64,000 nt of DNA from GCA-958296115 sp965222445 (GTDB taxonomy: Bacteria; Chloroflexota; Dehalococcoidia; Lucifugimonadales; CAJWER01). This document shows positions 33,970-42,649 of the stretch, piece after piece; position 1 is the first letter of the stretch; the number at the start of each line of letters is the position of its first letter. The DNA lies in the NCBI GenBank assembly GCA_965222445.1, contig CBDCTY010000002.1:1550001-1614000 (forward strand), in the 5' to 3' direction. The notes under the pieces are model-generated. The model saw only the letters and a program-made list of their open reading frames with translations. It was not told the DNA's origin and did no database searches. The translations under genes were made by a program, and so were the position numbers.

Positions 33970-34430
33970 TGCTTGCCTATCCGATAACGCTTGAAGATGA
34001 TGACGGAACCCTGCTGGCGACCTCCCCCGACTTCCCGGAGCTGACCACCTTCGGGGACGACGGTGAGGAGGCCATCGCCCGCGCCGTCCACGCGCTGGAA
34101 GAGGCGATAGCGGCCCGCATCTACGACCGCAGAGACATTCCCATGCCGTCACGGGGCGAGACCTATGCCGTCCTGCCTACGCTGACTTCCGTGAAAGTGA
34201 TGCTGTACCAGGGGATGAGAGAGCAGGGCGTAGGCAAGGCGGAGCTGGCCCGTCGCTTGAGGTGGCATATGCCGCAGGTGGACCGCGTGCTGGACGTTCA
34301 GCACCGGTCAAGGCTGGACCAGATGGACGCCGCCCTGGGGGCAATTGGACGACAGTTGCACGTAACAGCAGCAGCCACGGCGGACCCGGCGGTGGCGGTC
34401 GCTGGAAAAGAGACCCGCGGCTCGAATTAG
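33969..34430 (+). CDS. hicB: HicB antitoxin with C-terminal HTH
   Basis: A 153-residue antitoxin. Residues 1-70 are the HicB partial RNase-H fold (YPITLEDDDGTLLATSPDFP). Residues about 75-125 carry an Xre-type helix-turn-helix (GVGKAELARRLRWHMPQVDR), used to repress the operon. An IS element is inserted two bases beyond its stop. Confidence 0.92.
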   Translation: MLAYPITLEDDDGTLLATSPDFPELTTFGDDGEEAIARAVHALEEAIAARIYDRRDIPMPSRGETYAVLPTLTSVKVMLYQGMREQGVGKAELARRLRWHMPQVDRVLDVQHRSRLDQMDAALGAIGRQLHVTAAATADPAVAVAGKETRGSN

Positions 34431-34478
34431 ACTAGGGCCTGTTCACACTAATTAACCAGATCATGTTACAATCCGGGA

Positions 34479-34874
34479 ATGGAAATCACAGAAGCTCAGT
34501 ACCAACTTATTGCACCGATCCTTCCCGTTCAACGTGGCAACGTCAGCTTGCCGAACCTGCAAGTTCTCAACGCCATCTTGTATGTCGCCGAGCAGGGCTG
34601 CAAGTGGCGGGGGTTGCCGCCTCGATTTGGCAACTGGCACACTGTATACATGCGGATGAACCGTTGGTCAAAGAATGGGGTGCTCGACCGGATATTCGAA
34701 TATCTGCAACGAGAGCAGATAGTGCGCATCAAGCTCGAGGCGGTTTCGATGGACAGCACCATCGTCAAGGTCCATCCTGATGGTACGGGTGCGTTAAAAA
34801 AACGGACCCCAGGCCATCGGCAAGTCCCGTGGCGGTTGGACCACCAAGATTCATATGGTTGCCGCGGATGCTAG
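34479..34874 (+). CDS. IS5-type transposase, orfA
   Basis: The N-terminal part of the transposase: helical DUF4096-like domain (ILYVAEQGCKWRGLPPRFGN) and the first catalytic Asp in VSMDSTIVKVHPDG. True homology ends at the seven-A run at 34796-34802; residues after that in this frame are out-of-register. 131 residues to the stop. Confidence 0.87.
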   Translation: MEITEAQYQLIAPILPVQRGNVSLPNLQVLNAILYVAEQGCKWRGLPPRFGNWHTVYMRMNRWSKNGVLDRIFEYLQREQIVRIKLEAVSMDSTIVKVHPDGTGALKKRTPGHRQVPWRLDHQDSYGCRGC

Positions 34875-35235
34875 AACAGCCGTAACGTTCTCCCTCTCTC
34901 CCGGACAGGCCCACGACGCGCCAGAGGGGCGGAAGTTGTTGACACGCCTTGGCTCACAGGGCCAGAAGCCGTTCCTGATAATGGACCGGGCATACGAGGG
35001 GAATGAGACCCGCCAACTGGCGTTGGCGCTGGGGTTCACGCCGGTTGTTCCGCCCCTGAGCACCCGAGTTGACCCTTGGGAGTACGACCGGGAGATGTAC
35101 AAGAGGCGGAACGAAATCGAGCGGTTGTTCCGTCGGTTGAAGGGGTTTCGTCGCATCTTCTCTCGCTTTGAGAAGCTCGACACGCTCTTCCTCGGGTTCA
35201 TCCTGTTTGCCCTCATCTTCGATGCGCTACATTAG
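34801..35235 (+). CDS. IS5-type transposase, orfB (catalytic part)
   Basis: Continuation from NGPQAIGKSRGGWTTKIH through LIMDRAYEGNETR (second Asp) to RRNEIERLFRRLKGFRRI (Glu), about 144 residues. With six As instead of seven at 34796-34802 it would be fused to orfA. No separate start with a ribosome site is seen at the junction, so it depends on slippage or frameshifting. Confidence 0.85.
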   Translation, partial: NGPQAIGKSRGGWTTKIHMVAADARTAVTFSLSPGQAHDAPEGRKLLTRLGSQGQKPFLIMDRAYEGNETRQLALALGFTPVVPPLSTRVDPWEYDREMYKRRNEIERLFRRLKGFRRIFSRFEKLDTLFLGFILFALIFDALH

Positions 35236-35284
35236 TGTGAACAGGCCCTAGGCGCCAAGCTCATAACAACTAGGAGCATTGACT

Positions 35285-36268
35285 ATGTCTCCCCTCGACA
35301 AGGCTGAAGTCGGCGGTACCGGCGTGCGGGTTACGCGGGTGGGGATGGGCGGCGCGCCCATTGCGGGGCTGTACACGGGCGTGGAGGCGGAGACGGCCGT
35401 CGAGACGATACGGCGTGCGCACGAGCTCGGCGTCGGCTACTTCGATACTGCGCCCTTGTACGGCAGCGGCCGCAGCGAGGTGCACTTCGGGAATGCCCTG
35501 GAGGGTATCCCGCGGTCCGAGTATGTGCTGTCCACGAAGGTAGGACGGCTGCTCGAACCGGTGGCCGAGCAGCCGGACAGCGACCAGTTCGTCGACCTGC
35601 CCAGTCTGGAGCCCACCTACGACTACTCGCGCGACGGCGTGCTCCGGTCCATCGACGAGAGCTTGACCCGCCTGCGCCTGGACCGTGTCGACATCGTCAT
35701 GATCCACGACCCGGACGACCACTTCGAGCAGGCGGTGGACGAGGCGTTCCCCGCCCTGTACGACCTGCGCTCCCAGGGCGTCGTTGGAGCCATCGGCGCC
35801 GGGATGAACCAGTGCCCGATGCTGGCGCGGTTCGCCCGCGAGGCTGACCCCGACTGCTTCCTGCTGGCGGGCAGGTACACGCTGCTCGACCAGTCGGGGC
35901 TCGACGAGCTGCTGCCGCTATGCGTGGAGAAGGGCATCGGCATCGTCCTGGGCGGGCCGTACAACAGCGGCATCCTCGCGTCCGACCTCTCGGACGACAC
36001 GACCTTCAATTACCTGCCGGCGCCCCGGGAGGTATTGGAGAGGGCCCGGCGAATCAAGGAGGTCTGCGACCGCTACGTCGTGCCGCTGAAGGCTGCGGCC
36101 CTGCAGTTCGGCCTGGCGCACCCGGTGGTCGCGGCGACCATACCGGGCGCGCGCTCGGTCGCGGAGATCAAGGAGAATCTCAGGATGGCGGCCCACCCCG
36201 TGCCCGCGAACCTGTGGGACGACCTGCGGGCGGAGCGCCTCATTCACCCCGACGCGCCCACCCCCTGA
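35285..36268 (+). CDS. Aldo/keto reductase (sugar dehydrogenase type)
   Basis: A 327-residue aldo/keto reductase with YFDTAPLYGSGRSE (catalytic Tyr), Lys in VLSTKVGRLL, MIHDPDDH in the His position and ATIPGARSVAEIKENL near the cofactor site. The long VGRLLEP to TYDYSRDGVLRSIDESL segment is typical of the L-fucose/D-threo-aldose dehydrogenase branch. ATG at 35285 is chosen over TTG at 35279 because AGGAG (35271-35275) is well spaced for it. Confidence 0.88.
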   Translation: MSPLDKAEVGGTGVRVTRVGMGGAPIAGLYTGVEAETAVETIRRAHELGVGYFDTAPLYGSGRSEVHFGNALEGIPRSEYVLSTKVGRLLEPVAEQPDSDQFVDLPSLEPTYDYSRDGVLRSIDESLTRLRLDRVDIVMIHDPDDHFEQAVDEAFPALYDLRSQGVVGAIGAGMNQCPMLARFAREADPDCFLLAGRYTLLDQSGLDELLPLCVEKGIGIVLGGPYNSGILASDLSDDTTFNYLPAPREVLERARRIKEVCDRYVVPLKAAALQFGLAHPVVAATIPGARSVAEIKENLRMAAHPVPANLWDDLRAERLIHPDAPTP

Positions 36269-36281
36269 GGGGTCGGCACTA

Positions 36282-36959
36282 TTAGGATAACGAGGCAGGA
36301 GACATCATTGCTTCTGACCCTAGGCGCCTCGCCATGTCGATTAGCGATTCCACTTCTGCCGTATCGGAATCGGGCAGCGTGAATCCGTGGATATGTGCGT
36401 TGCGGTGGCCCAGAGCCTGGAACAGAAAACGGTAGTCCTCTCTGGATACCACGCCGTTTGCCACGGCTTGCTTAAGCAGTCGAGATGGGGTGGGACGCCC
36501 GATGGACAGGCCCTCTTCTTCGGTGAGCAGCCTCACTGCGGCCTCCGCTGCTGCCCAAGCTCGCAGCAAAGCGGCCTCCGCAAATCCTGATGCAAGCAGC
36601 CGTTCAGCCTCTGCCGTACCCTCCAAGATGTTCTCTCTTGTAAAGGGAAGCGCATCTTCAGGGGCTTCGACCTGCTCACCTATATCCAACAAGACCAACT
36701 CAAAGCTCCAACCGGCGTGGGTCCGCAGCAATCTGGCCAGTTCTCTGATCTGAGGCTCCTTGACCAAGGATGTCCTGGCCTTCACTTCGATGACGACGGA
36801 TTCGCTTGCCTTGCGCAACAGAAGGTCAGGATGGTAGCCGGCCAGGAATGACGGCAGCTGGGCCTTTGACGGCTCTACGGTCACGTCATAGCCTTGGCCG
36901 CGGTACTCCTCGGCGAGAGTCTGGACACGCTGTCTCTCCAGGGCAGAGGTTGTTTCCAT
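36282..36959 (-). CDS. Predicted nuclease with REase-like and HEPN-like domains
   Basis: A 225-residue protein. Residues about 1-105 look like a PD-(D/E)XK nuclease: Asp45 in YHPDLLLRK and Glu58/Lys60 in VVIEVKART, resembling the REase_AHJR-like group. Residues about 125-215 are helical and end with RNAHIHG, giving the R-x4-H motif (Arg186, His191) of HEPN ribonucleases. So it may cut DNA, RNA or both. Its ATG overlaps the rusA stop by one base, so the two are coupled. It shares a zone with HicAB and an IS. No named system is recognised. Confidence 0.72.
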   Translation of the reverse strand: METTSALERQRVQTLAEEYRGQGYDVTVEPSKAQLPSFLAGYHPDLLLRKASESVVIEVKARTSLVKEPQIRELARLLRTHAGWSFELVLLDIGEQVEAPEDALPFTRENILEGTAEAERLLASGFAEAALLRAWAAAEAAVRLLTEEEGLSIGRPTPSRLLKQAVANGVVSREDYRFLFQALGHRNAHIHGFTLPDSDTAEVESLIDMARRLGSEAMMSPASLS

Positions 36960-37366
36960 CAGTCGAGCACCTCCTGGTCGGGCGCTTCCGTGATAACTAT
37001 ATGGAGGAAATCGTCGCTCCGTCTCAGTCCCTCATCCAGAACACCCGAAGGATTCACGACACGTAAATTGCTGCGGAGATTGCGTTTGCGGCATATCAAG
37101 TCCGTCAGTTGGCTATCGTCCAGAAAAACGAGTCCTTTCAAGGCATCGATGATTGGCTTGGGCAAGTTGTCAGCGTCTACCTCTACATTATCGTAGAAGT
37201 GCGTGATGGTGAACATAACCGGGCCAGCCACTGGCAACGCCTCTGCTGGCCAATACTGCTCTACCGCAAGCCGGACATCTTCTCTCCACTGGCGCACACG
37301 TTCTCTACGACGTGCCTGCTGTGAAACGGGGGGACCGTCTACGATGCATTCGAACGGTAAGGTCAA
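36959..37366 (-). CDS. RusA-family Holliday junction resolvase
   Basis: A 135-residue protein with VDADNLPKPIIDALKG: Asp64, Asp66, Asn67 and Lys70 match the catalytic signature of RusA, and Asp83/Asp84 in FLDDSQL match the third acid. RusA enzymes cut branched DNA; most are prophage genes, but no phage genes are near. The start is TTG, 16 bases after the NHL gene on the same strand. Its operon partner is the REase-HEPN protein. Confidence 0.88.
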   Translation of the reverse strand: MTLPFECIVDGPPVSQQARRRERVRQWREDVRLAVEQYWPAEALPVAGPVMFTITHFYDNVEVDADNLPKPIIDALKGLVFLDDSQLTDLICRKRNLRSNLRVVNPSGVLDEGLRRSDDFLHIVITEAPDQEVLD

Positions 37367-37382
37367 CTTCTCAGAGAGCCCG

Positions 37383-38426
37383 TCAGAGAAGCTCGGCCTT
37401 CAGCTCCGGCGCCACGAATGCCTTGTCCTTCGCGTAGACCTGCAGGCGGCCCCTGGTGTCGCAGACGATGACCCTGTCCTGTTCGTCGATCTCGATGCCC
37501 GTGGGGCGCTCGAACAGGCCCATCGGCGAGATGTCCTTGACCTGCTGGAAGGCGACGATGGTCGACGAGTCGCGCCTGATGATGTACTCGCCGGCCTTCG
37601 AGAGCTGGACGGCGTCGCCGTACAGGGCCGTGATCACGTCGCCTCCGGGCTCGTAGATCTGGACGCGCAGGTTGCCCCAGTCGGTCACGTACACGTCGCC
37701 CTCGCTGTCCACGGCGACGTTCGCCGGGTGGCTCAGGTCGCCGCCGTCCTCGTCCGTACCCTCGAAGGAGAGCGCGAACTCACCGTCGGCGGTGAACTTC
37801 TGGACGCGGTTGTTGCCCCAGTCGGCGACGTACACGAAGCCCTCGCGGTCTATGGTCATGCCCCACGGGCGGTCGAACTGGCCCGGCTCGCTTCCCGAGC
37901 CGCCCCAGCCTAGGATGTAGTCGCCGTCCTTCGTGAACTTCTGCACCCTGTCATTGCCAGAGTCGACCACGTAGACGTTGTCGTCGTCGTCCGTCTCGAT
38001 GCCGCTGGGCGCCTTGAACTGGCCCGGCTCCGAGCCAGCCTCGCCCCACTGGCCGATGCGCTCACCGTCCGGATTGAACTCGGGGTACGGGTACAGCACG
38101 TCGGAGGGGAATATCGCCACGTGGTGCTCCCACTCGTCGGTTACGAACAGCCTGGAGTCCTGGGACATCGCCATCCCGGCTGGCCAAGTGAACTCCTTCC
38201 TGGCGAAGTCGCCCAGGTGCTCCTCGTCCAGCGTCGTCTTGCCGATGCGCCCGAAGTCCTCCTGGTAGCCCAGGCCCCTGCTCAGCACGAACAGGATGTC
38301 GTCCGGCGCGACGACCAGGTCGACGGGGAAGCGGTAGCCCCCCGTCTTGCCGTTGTGCTCGTTCGTGGGGCGACCAAGGGAGTGGCTGAATTGCCAGGCC
38401 CTTCCCGCCGCGGCTGTGATCAGCAT
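37383..38426 (-). CDS. NHL-repeat beta-propeller protein
   Basis: A 347-residue protein of about six NHL blades, with units such as DNVYVVDSGNDRVQKF and GFVYVADWGNNRVQKF separated by GSEPGQF loops. No signal peptide is seen. It sits 19 bases from the DUF1501 gene on the same strand, so it may serve the same process, which is unknown. Confidence 0.9.
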   Translation of the reverse strand: MLITAAAGRAWQFSHSLGRPTNEHNGKTGGYRFPVDLVVAPDDILFVLSRGLGYQEDFGRIGKTTLDEEHLGDFARKEFTWPAGMAMSQDSRLFVTDEWEHHVAIFPSDVLYPYPEFNPDGERIGQWGEAGSEPGQFKAPSGIETDDDDNVYVVDSGNDRVQKFTKDGDYILGWGGSGSEPGQFDRPWGMTIDREGFVYVADWGNNRVQKFTADGEFALSFEGTDEDGGDLSHPANVAVDSEGDVYVTDWGNLRVQIYEPGGDVITALYGDAVQLSKAGEYIIRRDSSTIVAFQQVKDISPMGLFERPTGIEIDEQDRVIVCDTRGRLQVYAKDKAFVAPELKAELL

Positions 38427-38445
38427 TGATTTCCCCCGGCCCGGA

Positions 38446-39591
38446 CTACTTCTCGACGAACGCCGGCTTCTCGAACCGGCCGTTCACTATCGGGGCAGCG
38501 TCCAGCCCGAACCAGTCCTCCAGCATCGTCGTGTACGTGCTGCGGAAGTCGATTCCCGGCGCCAGGTCCCCGTCCACGAGGGCCTCGGCCCGCGTCTCAG
38601 GGTACTCCCCGTGCATACCGCCCCGGACTCCCGGCCCGATGGCGAAGGCGACGCCTCCGGCCCCGTGGTCCGTGCCTGAGCCGTTCTCCTTGACTCGCCG
38701 TCCGAATTCCGAGAAGACGAACATCAACACGTTGCTGTCGGCGTCGTGTTCCCGCAGATCGTCCCAGAAATCGCCTATTGCCGACGACACCTCGTTCCAG
38801 AGCTTCGGGTGGTTCCCCGACTGGGACGCATGGGTATCGAAGCCGCCGTGCTCCGTGTAGAAGATGCGCGACCCAAGGCCCGCGAAATGAATGCGGGCCA
38901 CGTCACGCAGCTTCTGGGACAGCGGGTTGCCCGCCGAGTACTCCACGTTGGACGAGTACTGCCCCGGCGCGACCTTGAGCATGTCGGCGCCCTTCAGGGC
39001 ATCGAGCCCCGTGTTTCCAATGTACTCCATCACTGGGCCGGTGCCGATCGCCGGTGCGTACATGTTGGCGAATCGCTGCAGAAGCGCCTCGCGCTGCTCC
39101 TGCTCCTCGACGGAGCTGAGCATCCCGTATGCCTCGAGGTCGGACACGGACGCCACGGATGCGTTTGGAGCCAGGAGGGCCCTGGGCAGCCCGTAACCGA
39201 CGTTCACCGCCGTTACGGGGTTGTCGCCCGCTGGGTCCAGCTCCCGAATCGTACGGCCCAGCCAGCCCTCGGAGCCGACGACGTCGGGCTCCGCCGTGTG
39301 CCAGATGTCCATCGCCCGGAAGTGGGAGCGGGTCGAGTTCTCCCAACCGACGCCGTGGATGACCGCGAGGTTGCCCTCGTCGTAGATGTCCTTCATGGCG
39401 CCCATCTGCGGGTTGAACGCCAGGTCGTCGTCGATCCGCAGGATGTCCTCGTCGGCGTAGCGTATTGTCGGCCGGTTGTCGTAGTAGTTCTGGTCGCTGT
39501 GGGGTATGACCGTGTTCATGTAGTCGTTTCCGCCGCTCAGCTGCACCACCACCAGGACCGGGTCTTTCTGCTTCGTCGTCATATCGCTCAC
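38446..39591 (-). CDS. DUF1501 protein
   Basis: A 381-residue DUF1501 protein: LVVVQLSGGNDYMNTVIP at the start (sulfatase/phosphatase-like superfamily opening), IHGVGWENSTRSHF and MFVFSEFGRRVKENGSGTDH with conserved acidic and His residues. DUF1501 is regularly encoded next to DUF1800 as here. Most relatives have an export signal; none is obvious in this protein. The function of the pair is not established. Confidence 0.92.
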   Translation of the reverse strand: MSDMTTKQKDPVLVVVQLSGGNDYMNTVIPHSDQNYYDNRPTIRYADEDILRIDDDLAFNPQMGAMKDIYDEGNLAVIHGVGWENSTRSHFRAMDIWHTAEPDVVGSEGWLGRTIRELDPAGDNPVTAVNVGYGLPRALLAPNASVASVSDLEAYGMLSSVEEQEQREALLQRFANMYAPAIGTGPVMEYIGNTGLDALKGADMLKVAPGQYSSNVEYSAGNPLSQKLRDVARIHFAGLGSRIFYTEHGGFDTHASQSGNHPKLWNEVSSAIGDFWDDLREHDADSNVLMFVFSEFGRRVKENGSGTDHGAGGVAFAIGPGVRGGMHGEYPETRAEALVDGDLAPGIDFRSTYTTMLEDWFGLDAAPIVNGRFEKPAFVEK

Positions 39592-39664
39592 TCCTCTTCC
39601 TGCTCCCCGAGCTCTCTACGCCTCAGCCGAATTTTCTCGGCGTCCGTCGGCCCCGGCTCGCCTT

Positions 39665-41074
39665 CTAGCCGAACTGGTACTCCCGCGTGCCGGCGATGAG
39701 CGCCATCACCTCACCGACGCGGCTCGTAAACTCTTCGTATCCGGTGTCTGTCGCCATGTTCAGGGGGCCGGCCGCTGCGGCCTGCTCGACGAGCTCTTCG
39801 CGCGTCTTCTCCTTCACCTCCAGCGGGCCCAGGAGCTCCAGGCACCCGTCCACGAGGTGCTCCGGCGTCATTGCCTGGCCGTTGCTCGCGGCAACGCGCT
39901 GCACAATGTCCCTCACCCCGGGAAGGTCCACGTTGCTCATCTGATCGGCCATGAAGTTCACGCGGTTGATTAGCGCGCCGCTGTTGATCCACTCCCTGCC
40001 CGTGTGCCAACCCTCCACGCTCGGCGGGTCGAGCAGCGCCTGGCCCATGTAGCTGGTCCGATTGCCCAGGTCGCCCCAGCGCGGATCGGGGGAGTTCAGG
40101 TCGCCCGTCAGCCTCAGCGTCCCCGCGACCACCTCGGCGGGGTTCCGCACCTTCTGGTACTGGGCTTCCTTGAAGAAGTCGGAGTTGAACATGTACCGCA
40201 GCACCGGCTTCATCTCGTAGTCCGACTCGACGAAGAGCGCGCACATCTCGCGGATCGCGTCCGGGTTGCCTGGGGCCTCGATAGGCCACGCCGGCACCTG
40301 CGGCTCGTCGGCCACGAAGAAGTTGTACAGGTGGCGCATGATGAAGCGGTGGCAGGCCGGCTGGCGCACGACTATGTCGATAACGTCCTCGCCGTTGAAC
40401 TCTCCCTTGTGCCCGAGGAAGCTCTTGCTCCCCGTGTCGTGGTCCTCCGGGTGGAACTCGAATGGCCAGAGGTGGGGACCCCAGAGCAGGTGGTGTATCT
40501 TCGCGCCCATCGTCCACCCCGTGAAGGCCCGCGAGCACTCGAACACGTCCTTCTCGGTGTAGTTGCTCGTCCCCAGCGAGAAGAGCTCCAGCAGCTCCCT
40601 GCCCCAGTTCTCGTTGGGCGACCTCTTGTGGTTCTCGTTCTGGTCCAGCCAATAGAGCATCGCGGGGTCGTGCGCCAGTTGGACCAGCAGGTCCCTGTAG
40701 TTTCCCATCCCGTGCTCGCGGAAAATCTCCACCTGAGCCAGCATCTGGTAGGCGTTCTCTACCTTCGAGTCGCCGGTAGCGAAGACGTGGTGCCAGAAGA
40801 GCGCCATCTTCTCCAGCAGCGGCCGCTTCGTGGTCACCATGCGCCAGAGCCAGTTGAGCTGCCCGGTCGGCAGGCTCAGGCTCCTCTCGGCCCCCGGGTG
40901 GTAGCGATAGAGCATGTCGAGGTCCGCGTCAGGCTGGCCCTGCGGATCCAGCAGCATCTCCACCAAGTCTTCGTATCTCTGCTCCGCCAGCGCCTCGACC
41001 TCGGCCGGCGGCGCGCCGAAACCGGCCCTGCGCATCAGGTGGGCCGTCAGGGCTATATCTTCCCTAGTCGCCAT
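39665..41074 (-). CDS. DUF1800 protein
   Basis: A 469-residue DUF1800 protein: LMRRAGFGAPPAEVEAL at the start, KMALFWHHVFATGDSK near residue 90, NENWGRELLELFSLG near residue 157 and PEVVAGTLRL-like segments later. It is mostly helical. It is the first gene of the run 41074 to 36282, which includes DUF1501, NHL, rusA and REase-HEPN genes all on the minus strand with short gaps. Confidence 0.92.
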   Translation of the reverse strand: MATREDIALTAHLMRRAGFGAPPAEVEALAEQRYEDLVEMLLDPQGQPDADLDMLYRYHPGAERSLSLPTGQLNWLWRMVTTKRPLLEKMALFWHHVFATGDSKVENAYQMLAQVEIFREHGMGNYRDLLVQLAHDPAMLYWLDQNENHKRSPNENWGRELLELFSLGTSNYTEKDVFECSRAFTGWTMGAKIHHLLWGPHLWPFEFHPEDHDTGSKSFLGHKGEFNGEDVIDIVVRQPACHRFIMRHLYNFFVADEPQVPAWPIEAPGNPDAIREMCALFVESDYEMKPVLRYMFNSDFFKEAQYQKVRNPAEVVAGTLRLTGDLNSPDPRWGDLGNRTSYMGQALLDPPSVEGWHTGREWINSGALINRVNFMADQMSNVDLPGVRDIVQRVAASNGQAMTPEHLVDGCLELLGPLEVKEKTREELVEQAAAAGPLNMATDTGYEEFTSRVGEVMALIAGTREYQFG

Positions 41075-41174
41075 CCTTCTACCTCCAACCGCCCTGTCTC
41101 GATTCTACGCGGCTACTATAGGGCGGCTCCAACGGGCTTTCGAAAGCCCGTCAGGATTCTACCACAGACATATT

Positions 41175-41276
41175 ATACCAAGTCACCGTGATGCCGCCGT
41201 ATATGTGCGGCCAGGGAGTGGGTTCCCGCCTTCGCGGGAATGACGGCTTTACGGCGCGCTCAAAACGAAATGGTAT
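41175..41276 (-). mobile_element. MITE-like element, copy 4 (inverted, shortest)
   Basis: A 102-bp element starting ATACCAAGTCACCGTGATGC and ending CGAAATGGTAT, the reverse orientation of the copy at 4341. The interior has a simpler hairpin, TTCCCGCCTTCGCGGGAA, in place of the CCCCGTACTCGATACGGGG palindrome. Confidence 0.65.
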
Positions 41277-41331
41277 TACAGGATAAGGGCCGTAGCTCCG
41301 CACGGCTGCGGGAGGTCCTACCGCTGGTGGA

Positions 41332-42123
41332 TTAGAACTGGGCGCTCGCCGTCCCCAGACCCGGCTGCTCTATAGTGACCAGGTCGCCGCGCTCGACCCA
41401 CTTCGTCTCGACAAGGCTGCCGAGCAGGACGAACTCGCCGGCGCGAAGTCCCCTGCCGCGCCCGGCCATCGAGTTCGCCAGCCACGCCAGCGCCTCGAAT
41501 GGGTGGCCCATGATGTCGGCTCCCGAGCCGGAACCGACGTGTGTGCCATTGATGAACATCGACCCCTCGACGGCCGTCAGATCGAGCCCCGGCCAGTCGT
41601 GCACCGGAGGGCCCAGCACGCATCCAGCCCCGAAGAAGTCGTCCGCGATCAGCGTTGGCGTGTCCACGGACTTGTAGTCGAACCACCGGTCGTCCACCAC
41701 CTCGATGGCGGCCATAACGTCGCCCACCGCCGGAGCGACGGTGCCCTTGTCATAGGGAGCGCCGTCAGGCGGGAGATCTGCGCCCAGTCGTACCGCCATC
41801 TCGCACTCGACGCCGGGATGGAGGAGCCGGTCGAAGTCGAACGATCCCGAGCCCTCCCGCACGGTGGAGTCGAAGACTGCGCCAGCGCAGGGGTTCGGGA
41901 TTCCCAGGAAGCTCTGCATCACGGGCGTCGTACAGCCGATCTTGTGGCCCGCCGGACTCCCCGTACCGCCGTCCTCGAGCAGCGCGTGCAGGGCATCCTG
42001 GATGCGGTAGGCGTCGGCCTCGTTGGCGGGGCGCAGGTCGGACGGCAGCAGGCCCATCCTCTCGCACGCCAGCCGCCCCACACTCAACGCTGAGGCAGCG
42101 TGTTCTATGCCGAGCGATTTCAT
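41332..42123 (-). CDS. 2-keto-4-pentenoate hydratase-like protein
   Basis: A 263-residue protein of the fumarylacetoacetase/MhpD fold: AYRIQDALHALLEDGG at the start, GHKIGCTTPVMQSFLGI near residue 57, HPGVECEMAVRLG near residue 99 (metal Glu pair) and GADIMGHPFEALAWL near residue 205. Members hydrate 2-keto-pentenoates or decarboxylate oxalocrotonate in catechol meta-cleavage, or act on sugar-derived keto acids. The start MKSLGIE at 42123 is preferred to the longer frame. Confidence 0.88.
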   Translation of the reverse strand: MKSLGIEHAASALSVGRLACERMGLLPSDLRPANEADAYRIQDALHALLEDGGTGSPAGHKIGCTTPVMQSFLGIPNPCAGAVFDSTVREGSGSFDFDRLLHPGVECEMAVRLGADLPPDGAPYDKGTVAPAVGDVMAAIEVVDDRWFDYKSVDTPTLIADDFFGAGCVLGPPVHDWPGLDLTAVEGSMFINGTHVGSGSGADIMGHPFEALAWLANSMAGRGRGLRAGEFVLLGSLVETKWVERGDLVTIEQPGLGTASAQF

Positions 42124-42228
42124 GATCAAGCCCCGCTTCAGAGGTCGACGACTAGCGCCCGCCGACACGTCCGAGCAGCACCGGGACCAGCAGGGCTTCC
42201 GGTACAGTCAGGCGGCGGCAAGGTCATC

Positions 42229-42561
42229 CTAGACGTTCCAGCTCTTGTCCACGGTCTGGAGCGTGTAGGAGACGCTGGCCGAGGCTTCGACGACCTTGGC
42301 GAATACCGCGTCATGGAGGGGCAGGGCGACCCAGTCGAGCCGAGCCTGCTCGGACTGCCAGAAGCAGACCGCCTCCAACGCCGCGTCCGGCTTCAGTGCG
42401 CCGAGCGCTTCGAGGTCGTCGTCCGAGAAGGGCTTGACGGAGGCCGCGCTGATGAACCCGGGCTGCTCGGCCATGGCGGGGAGCCAGTCCTCGCAGACGG
42501 CGGCGTCCAAGGCCGCTTCCATTCCCGGCTTGGGAGTGAGGAAAACATGAAGCGAGATCAT
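42229..42561 (-). CDS. Antibiotic-biosynthesis-monooxygenase-fold (ABM) protein
   Basis: A 110-residue ferredoxin-like fold protein of the ABM type: ISLHVFLTPKPGMEAALDAA at the start and FISAASVKPFSD in the second strand. Members are small oxygenases or dimeric binding proteins. It sits between the hydratase and amidohydrolase genes on the same strand, so a shared degradative route is possible. Confidence 0.72.
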   Translation of the reverse strand: MISLHVFLTPKPGMEAALDAAVCEDWLPAMAEQPGFISAASVKPFSDDDLEALGALKPDAALEAVCFWQSEQARLDWVALPLHDAVFAKVVEASASVSYTLQTVDKSWNV

Positions 42562-42649
42562 TTCACCACCTTGTGTTTCACGCCCTTCGACCCTTCGACA
42601 AGTTCAGGGCGAACGTGTTGAGTTCTTTCGTGTGCAATGTAGGGTTGAG

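Larger units (their letters stand above)
34436..35247 (+). mobile_element. IS5-family insertion sequence with CTAG target duplication
   Basis: The element is 812 bp with inverted ends GGCCTGTTCACACTAAT (34436-34452 and the inverse at 35231-35247). It is flanked on both sides by CTAG (34432-34435 and 35248-35251), the target type of the IS1031/IS5-like groups. It encodes a two-frame DDE transposase. The ends match perfectly, so insertion is probably recent. Confidence 0.9.
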
